Assembly: GCA_023228295.1 (NCBI GenBank)
Contig: JALOBP010000099.1
Span: 1 to 10,039, forward strand
Length of the DNA stretch: 10,039 nt
Origin: Methanoregula sp.
GTDB taxonomy: Archaea > Halobacteriota > Methanomicrobia > Methanomicrobiales > Methanospirillaceae
Direction: 5' to 3'
A model generated the notes under the pieces. The model was not told the origin of the DNA, ran no database searches, and was given only the letters and a program-made list of their open reading frames with translations. The stretch's first letter is position 1. Each line of letters begins with the position of its first letter. This document shows, one piece after another, positions 6,660 through 10,039 of this stretch. The translations under genes and the position numbers were made by a program.

Positions 6660-6899
6660 ATGGCAGCAATCGATCCCATGAAAAGTATGATCTCATCCTA
6701 TCTTGCATCGCCGAAAGGACAGGAAATGATACAGGGTTACCTTTCGTCACCGGAAGGACAGAAAGCGATCTGCGATTATATCATGACACCCCCGGGGAAT
6801 CGCACCCTGCGGCAGATTCTCCCCGTCATCTGTGACGGGCTTAACCTTTCACCGCAAACCCGGGAGGCCGTGATGAAAAATATCGCGGAAACCGAATAA
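6660..6899 (+). CDS. Small protein with three 13-residue tandem repeats
   Basis: 79 aa, no signal peptide or membrane segment, so presumably cytosolic. After MAAIDPMKSM come three head-to-tail repeats with pattern I-x-x-Y-L-x-S-P-x-G-Q-x-x: ISSYLASPKGQEM (11-23), IQGYLSSPEGQKA (24-36) and the degenerate ICDYIMTPPGNRT (37-49). A C-terminal segment (50-79) looks helical: LRQILPVICDGL, then LSPQTREAVMKNIAE. The repeats predict short helices capped by SP.GQ turns. I chose ATG 6660 because GGGA lies about 8 nt upstream and the protein starts cleanly; an in-frame TTG at 6606 is possible but would read through the palindrome. It converges with the HIT gene. Function unknown: I do not recognise a named family, though similar SPEGQ-repeat small proteins may exist in related methanogens (from memory, not checked). 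Confidence 0.8.
   Translation: MAAIDPMKSMISSYLASPKGQEMIQGYLSSPEGQKAICDYIMTPPGNRTLRQILPVICDGLNLSPQTREAVMKNIAETE
6690..6806 (+). repeat. Three tandem 39-bp coding repeats
   Basis: Units at 6690-6728, 6729-6767 and 6768-6806 each encode 13 residues. The first two share the protein pattern Y-L-x-S-P-x-G-Q and the DNA core GGACAG after a CCG; the third is diverged (CCCCCGGGGAAT in place of CCG-x-GGACAG). The divergence at DNA level indicates an old internal duplication kept by selection on protein, not a recent slippage event. Confidence 0.7.
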
Positions 6900-6948
6900 T
6901 CGTTTTATCCGGTCCTGCTTCGCGTTCCCTTGTTCCCGCATGGCCGGA

Positions 6949-7365
6949 CTACTCCGGGTTACGTCTCTCGGTCCTGGGATCATTGTAATATCTCCCGCGG
7001 ACAACCCTGCGGACGCCCCCGCGGGGATTGTCCGTATCGCCCCTGTAGCGGGGGATGAAATGACAGTGGCAGTGCATCACAGTCTGGCCGGCAGCGGTGC
7101 CGATGTTATACCCGATGTTATATCCCGCCGGCTGCAATTTTTCATCGCTGATCTTCCGGCATTCTTCGATAAGATCCGTGATCGCCAGTTTCTCCTCCGG
7201 GGTCAGTGAGAAATAATCCGGCGTATGTCGGAACGGGATGATGAGCAGGTGACCCTCCGTGACCGGGAACCGGTCCCGGATGGCAAAGCACAATGCATTT
7301 CCCGCAACAATTTCCTCGTTGGGGGGATGACAGAACGGGCAGTCGGGTATTTTTTCCATCGTCAT
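6949..7365 (-). CDS. HIT family nucleotide hydrolase/transferase (Hint/FHIT-like)
   Basis: 138 aa, cytosolic. The N-terminal DCPFC (8-12) is the Cys pair of the zinc-binding HIT subgroup; HLLIIPFRHTPDYFSLTPEE (39-58) is the conserved beta-strand/His region; GYNIG and GTAAGQT (81-95) precede the catalytic triad H98-C-H100-C-H102, followed by FIPRYRGD and NPRGG. H100 is the expected catalytic nucleophile region, hydrolysing nucleoside phosphoramidates or dinucleoside polyphosphates via a nucleotidyl-His intermediate (family knowledge). The usual hydrophobic spacers in the triad are Cys here. The start ATG 7365, or 6 nt downstream ATG 7359, follows AGGAG at 7370-7374; spacing is 4 or 10 nt, so both are possible. 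Only 10 nt separate it from the upstream CpXC stop, so the two are almost surely co-transcribed. Confidence 0.95.
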   Translation of the reverse strand: MTMEKIPDCPFCHPPNEEIVAGNALCFAIRDRFPVTEGHLLIIPFRHTPDYFSLTPEEKLAITDLIEECRKISDEKLQPAGYNIGYNIGTAAGQTVMHCHCHFIPRYRGDTDNPRGGVRRVVRGRYYNDPRTERRNPE

Positions 7366-7369
7366 ATTG

Positions 7370-7374
7370 CTCCT
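7370..7374 (-). promoter_or_regulatory. Ribosome binding site AGGAG of the HIT gene
   Basis: AGGAG on the minus strand lies inside the 10-nt gap between the CpXC stop (7376-7378) and the HIT start. It argues against longer HIT starts within the CpXC gene, and shows internal translation initiation on a shared mRNA. Confidence 0.7.
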
Positions 7375-7375
7375 T

Positions 7376-7804
7376 TTAATTTTCTGAAAATACCTGCCCG
7401 AGCCGGTCCCGGAACAGGACATAGCGGATCAGTTCGGCCATGGAAAATACCATGTGGGCATGCCGGAAATAATCCATTTCGGCAATCCGGGCTGTGTCGT
7501 CCGGCAGCTCAAGCCGGATCTCAGCATCGGGCGTGAACGACTGTTTCAGGTACTCTTCATCCTCGAGATATTCAATGGGCACGTAATTTGCGCAGATCTT
7601 CTTCTCCATGTCATCATAGACCAGCGGTGCGGTGATGAACCCTTCAAAGTCACAGGACCCGCAGGTGAAATAATTGATCTTTCCGGTGAAGAACTGCTCT
7701 TTAAGTTCCGGGTCGCGGGTGACATTTAACGATTTCCAGATAACAATGTCCTGTTTTGCCCTGCAGGACGGACATTCGACTTCAAGGAGTTCGTGGGATG
7801 ACAT
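7376..7804 (-). CDS. CpXC domain zinc-binding protein
   Basis: 142 aa, no membrane segment. Residues 8-78 match the CpXC pattern: VECPSC (C11, C14), a strand and SLNVTRDPELKEQFFTGKIN, then FTCGSC (C48, C51) and ITAPLVYDDMEKKICANYVP. The four Cys most likely bind one zinc ion. The C-terminal 60 residues are acidic and helical (EYLEDEEYLKQSF, DDTARIAEMDYF, FSMAELIRYVLFRDRL), as in many CpXC proteins. Biochemical function of the family is not established; it is often inferred to bind nucleic acid or protein partners. I chose ATG 7804 (MSSHELLEVEC); an in-frame ATG at 7828 adds 8 residues, and a still longer start at 8083 would overlap the PHP gene by 160 bp and is unlikely. A 118-nt spacer separates it from the PHP stop, and the HIT gene follows at once. 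Confidence 0.88.
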   Translation of the reverse strand: MSSHELLEVECPSCRAKQDIVIWKSLNVTRDPELKEQFFTGKINYFTCGSCDFEGFITAPLVYDDMEKKICANYVPIEYLEDEEYLKQSFTPDAEIRLELPDDTARIAEMDYFRHAHMVFSMAELIRYVLFRDRLGQVFSEN

Positions 7805-7922
7805 CCGGTGTACATTTTTACCGGGCATCGGGATAATAGTAGCCGGTGTGGAGAGTTTCCTTGGGGGTGTTGCTGCCCGCCGGGAGCATTCCGTGCAGGA
7901 AAAAGCCGCGGGCCCCGTTTGC

Positions 7923-8648
7923 TCACTCTTCCAGCAGACGGTCGTGTTTGACCGCCTTGACAAGCCGGGTAACCTGGTGGATGGCCGGGTCCATCCGGCA
8001 GAACTCGGGCCGGCCGCTCCGAAGCGTTGCGAGCAGTTCCCGCGGCCCGTCAAAGGGGGCCAGTTCCATGAAACACCAGCCAAGTTCCTGCACGGTGTGG
8101 GCGTCGGACCCCAATGAGACCGGTGTGTTGTGTTTTATCGCATATTCCCGTGCCCGGAAATTGTCTTTGTCCTGCAAGACACGGGCATTGTACCCCTCGA
8201 TGATATCCACCCGGTCGATGATTTTATTGAGCATATTCGTACGGAGTGCGCTTGACGTGCGGTAGGAGCAGAACGGGTGCGGCACAAGGGCAAGCCCGCC
8301 CTGGTCGTGGATGCGGTCGACTGTTACGGGTGCGGAGAGGTACGGGGGCACCTCTTCGGTTAAGAAAAGGCCGATTATCTCCCCGCTCAGGGTCATGATC
8401 TCTTCAGAGAGGATCAGGGGTATGTCAGGATCAATCAACCGGATTGCCGCATATACTTCAGCCGACCCTGCCGTGCTGTTGTGGTCGCAGACGAGGCTGA
8501 GGATCCCTCGTTTTTCAAACAGGTCAACGATCTCTTTGGGATTGGTAACCGAGTCGCCGGAGTGCCACGTGTGGACGTGCATATCGAATTTCCAGAAATC
8601 GGCCGCATGATTATTTCCGGTATCGTTCGCCTTGCTTATGGATTGCAT
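7923..8648 (-). CDS. PHP domain metal-dependent phosphoesterase
   Basis: 241 aa, cytosolic. The four PHP metal-ligand motifs are all present: HVHTWHSGDS (H24, H26), CDHNS (D55, H56), the EE pair at 82-83, PHPF (H124), an IEGYN strand (E151) and GSDAH (D182, H184). This layout fits stand-alone PHP proteins (PHP plus PHP-associated region), which cleave phosphate mono- or diesters using two or three metal ions. Relatives include histidinol phosphatase and TrpH/RNase AM-type 3',5'-nucleotide phosphatases, but substrate cannot be fixed from sequence. No polymerase or nuclease fusion is present. The start ATG 8648 has no Shine-Dalgarno site but lies about 30 bp from a TTTAAAAAAT box, so the mRNA is probably leaderless. 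The downstream CpXC and HIT genes run the same way; a 118-nt gap leaves open whether they share the promoter. Confidence 0.94.
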   Translation of the reverse strand: MQSISKANDTGNNHAADFWKFDMHVHTWHSGDSVTNPKEIVDLFEKRGILSLVCDHNSTAGSAEVYAAIRLIDPDIPLILSEEIMTLSGEIIGLFLTEEVPPYLSAPVTVDRIHDQGGLALVPHPFCSYRTSSALRTNMLNKIIDRVDIIEGYNARVLQDKDNFRAREYAIKHNTPVSLGSDAHTVQELGWCFMELAPFDGPRELLATLRSGRPEFCRMDPAIHQVTRLVKAVKHDRLLEE

Positions 8649-8673
8649 AACCCCGGGCCCTGGTTTACTATCA

Positions 8674-8684
8674 TTTTTTAAAGG
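8674..8684 (-). promoter_or_regulatory. TATA box of the PHP gene
   Basis: On the minus strand CTTTAAAAAAT follows an ACC-rich BRE-like segment and is centred about 30 bp upstream of ATG 8648. Transcription is predicted to start near 8652, leaving almost no leader. Confidence 0.6.
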
Positions 8685-9190
8685 TTGTAACGGTTGATGA
8701 AATAATCGTTCTGGAGAATACGTTAACCATAATCATGGGTGCAGGATGCCCCCCAAGTCCCCATTGTCAACACTACCCCCGCGATCGTGTTTTTTTAAGC
8801 CGGACACGTTACCTCCTATCCATCTGTCTGTGTTTTTCAATACGCTCCGCCGACAACGCAAAATACCACAGGTTGTGCAATCCTGACCGGTTCTCTCTCC
8901 AATTTTTGCGAAATCTATGGCCGGTCAATTCCTGATACCTGGTTATTGAACGTGATTATCGCTGTGTCCAACAGGACATGGTTGGCTGTACGAATGATCC
9001 AAGATATCGTAAACGCCAACTCGTTGAAAAAAATCTACCCCCCAGAAGTGAAAGTTCCTAAAAACCCGCTGGGCCAGGATATTACGGCTCCAGATTAAGG
9101 GGATCAAAATCAATGGGATTTTCTACAATCACTCAAGAATGCTCTCTTCTTTATGCACTCGCCTTTTCATTGAGGAATTCTCCGGATCTA
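8685..9190. other. Intergenic stretch with a start-less open frame
   Basis: No gene is firmly supported. On the plus strand, 8799-9098 is open for 99 codons between TAA 8796-8798 and TAA 9096-9098. It has no ATG before codon 66; GTG 8952 would leave 48 residues with no ribosome site. Its C-terminal part (SLKKIYPPEVKVPKNPLG) looks protein-like, so a gene relic is possible. An inverted repeat TGACCGG/CCGGTCA (8884-8890, 8921-8927) lies inside it. A T7 run is at 8790-8796. I recognise no family. Confidence 0.4.
9106..9122 (+). terminator. Small hairpin AAAATC/GATTTT after the start-less frame
   Basis: AAAATC (9106-9111), loop AATGG, GATTTT (9117-9122): a 6-bp stem ending in T4, 8 nt after the stop of the open frame at 8799-9098. 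It could end a rightward transcript. The weak stem means chance is possible. Confidence 0.25.
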
Positions 9191-9192
9191 AA

Positions 9193-9220
9193 TTAATATA
9201 AACGATGATATAGTATATAT
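9193..9220 (+). promoter_or_regulatory. AT-rich promoter region of the lipoprotein gene
   Basis: TTAATATAAA (9193-9202) and TAGTATATAT (9211-9220) are TATA-like. Initiation about 25 nt beyond the second box gives a leader of roughly 50 nt carrying AGGAG at 9281-9285, 11 nt before ATG 9297. Confidence 0.5.
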
Positions 9221-9296
9221 TCGAAATTACATGCATGCAGAAAAAATCCGTGCAGGCAGAATCAGATACCTTGTTTGTTAAGGAGCACAGAAGACC

Positions 9297-10019
9297 ATGC
9301 GAAACCTGTTGATACTGTCGATTCTTGCGTTTACGGTTGTCATGGCAGCCGGATGCACGAGCCTTTCCGAACCACAAAAGGATCATTCCGACGATCCATA
9401 CAGCATTGAAATTACCCCGGCGCCGGATCCCGGGCTTGAATCAACTCAAAGTAAAACCGATACCAATACGGAAAACTGCATCGAGCGAACGGCAATCACA
9501 TCCTATCCCATGAATATCACTCACGCAAGGCAAAACATTCTGTCCCGCGAACAGTTCCTTGAGGTGAACCGGGAATACCTGGCGTATTTGGCAAAAGAGA
9601 TCGGTCAGGAGAAAGCAGAACAGATGATGAATGAGAAATATACCCGTTCAATGGAGCTGGTATTGTTGGATCCGTCATCCGGCAACGATACGCTCATCAC
9701 CATTACTATCGACCCGGTAGGTTTCTGGGCTGCGGGCAGGACCTTTGAGATTACCGGCACGACCAACCTCCCCCCCGGCAGGGAGCTGACTCTTGTCATT
9801 TTCGCGGGAAATTACGACCGGGCGATTCTTCCCTGTGAAGATCCATGGGAAAACCCGGTCCTGCGGACTGCGGTTGTGCAAGCAGAAGACTCATCGATAA
9901 ATACCTGGTCCTACACCCTGAATACCACCGGGTTCGAGTCTGACGATTATCTCATCTACGTCAGGGAAACAGAAAAGGAGGGTGCGTTCCTTACAAACAG
10001 CCTGTTCCACCTGTATTGA
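9297..10019 (+). CDS. Secreted archaeal lipoprotein, unrecognised, with beta-sandwich-like domain
   Basis: 240 aa. The N-terminus MRNLLILSILAFTVVMAAGC has a short basic start, a hydrophobic core and a lipobox AAGC, so C20 is the likely lipidated residue and the protein is anchored outside the cell membrane. A Ser/Thr/Pro/Asp-rich linker (21-60) is followed by a helical segment (77-115, REQFLEVNREYLAYLAKEIG) and a beta-rich domain (118-240). The latter contains DPVGFWAAGRTFEITGTTNL then PPGRELTLVIFAG, a pattern I associate with extracellular Ig-like domains of methanogen surface proteins (from memory, not verified). C61 and C180 could form a disulfide. Potential N-glycosylation sites include N73-I-T and N130-D-T. 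The gene is complete: TGA at 10017-10019, 20 bp before the window end. Function unknown; a cell-surface or ligand-binding role is inference. Confidence 0.88.
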   Translation: MRNLLILSILAFTVVMAAGCTSLSEPQKDHSDDPYSIEITPAPDPGLESTQSKTDTNTENCIERTAITSYPMNITHARQNILSREQFLEVNREYLAYLAKEIGQEKAEQMMNEKYTRSMELVLLDPSSGNDTLITITIDPVGFWAAGRTFEITGTTNLPPGRELTLVIFAGNYDRAILPCEDPWENPVLRTAVVQAEDSSINTWSYTLNTTGFESDDYLIYVRETEKEGAFLTNSLFHLY

Positions 10020-10039
10020 CAATCTATGAAATCCCTGAA

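Noticed and set aside
7090..7123. Apparent tandem duplication GYNIG-YNIG in the HIT protein
   Set aside because: The family normally has GYNIG-x-N-x-G-x-AAGQT with the same length, so this is substitution within a conserved spacing, not an insertion.
7805..8083. Long version of the CpXC gene starting at 8083
   Set aside because: It would overlap the PHP gene by 160 bp, and the added translation is Pro/Arg/Ser-rich with no conserved features.
1..10039. Search by eye for tRNA, rRNA, CRISPR repeats, transposase or integrase genes
   Set aside because: No tRNA T-loop or acceptor pattern, no regularly spaced repeats, and no DDE or recombinase motifs were found. A tRNAscan, Rfam or CRISPR search could still reveal a short RNA.

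Overview
The window reads as chromosomal DNA of a methanogenic archaeon, most likely of the Methanomicrobiales (Methanoregula-like). This is an inference from several things: TATA-type promoter elements 25-30 bp upstream of near-leaderless starts, GGAG-type ribosome sites inside operons, U-tract 3' ends, moderate GC content, and the protein families present (archaeal lipoprotein, CpXC, PHP, HIT, AI-2E, Hsp20-like). No rRNA, tRNA, CRISPR array, transposase or phage gene was seen.

Layout. 58-2760 (-) encodes a complete type II P-type ATPase whose membrane residues match the Na+/K+-ATPase (IIC) subgroup rather than SERCA-type Ca2+ pumps. Diverging from it is a decayed N-terminal relic (2833-3130, +) of a cation-chloride cotransporter (SLC12/APC) gene. 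A GC-rich, structured, gene-free stretch follows to 3394. 3395-4036 (-) encodes an unrecognised single-pass membrane protein. 4037-4759 holds strong TATA elements facing right but only doubtful small ORFs. 4760-5041 (+) encodes a minimal Hsp20-like protein. After a gene-poor gap comes an AI-2E family permease (5478-6536, -). Divergent from that is a small protein made largely of three 13-residue tandem repeats (6660-6899, +). The right-hand minus-strand cluster is PHP phosphoesterase (8648-7923), CpXC zinc protein (7804-7376) and HIT hydrolase (7365-6949). The last two are separated by 10 nt that contain the HIT ribosome site. A 648-bp gap with one start-less open frame and promoter elements precedes a secreted lipoprotein (9297-10019, +).

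How the genes may work together. The ATPase and the cotransporter relic share an overlapping divergent promoter, suggesting a former ion-homeostasis pair (P-type pump plus cation-chloride symporter) of which only the pump is still intact. The PHP-CpXC-HIT cluster combines two phosphoesterase/nucleotidyl-hydrolase folds with a zinc-binding protein and may act on phosphorylated nucleotides; its substrate cannot be read from sequence. The remaining genes look like individually transcribed accessory or stress functions. No clearly new multi-gene system is visible. The most interesting items are the Na,K-ATPase-like pump with its cotransporter relic, the tandem-repeat mini-protein, and the orphan promoter region at 4175-4200.
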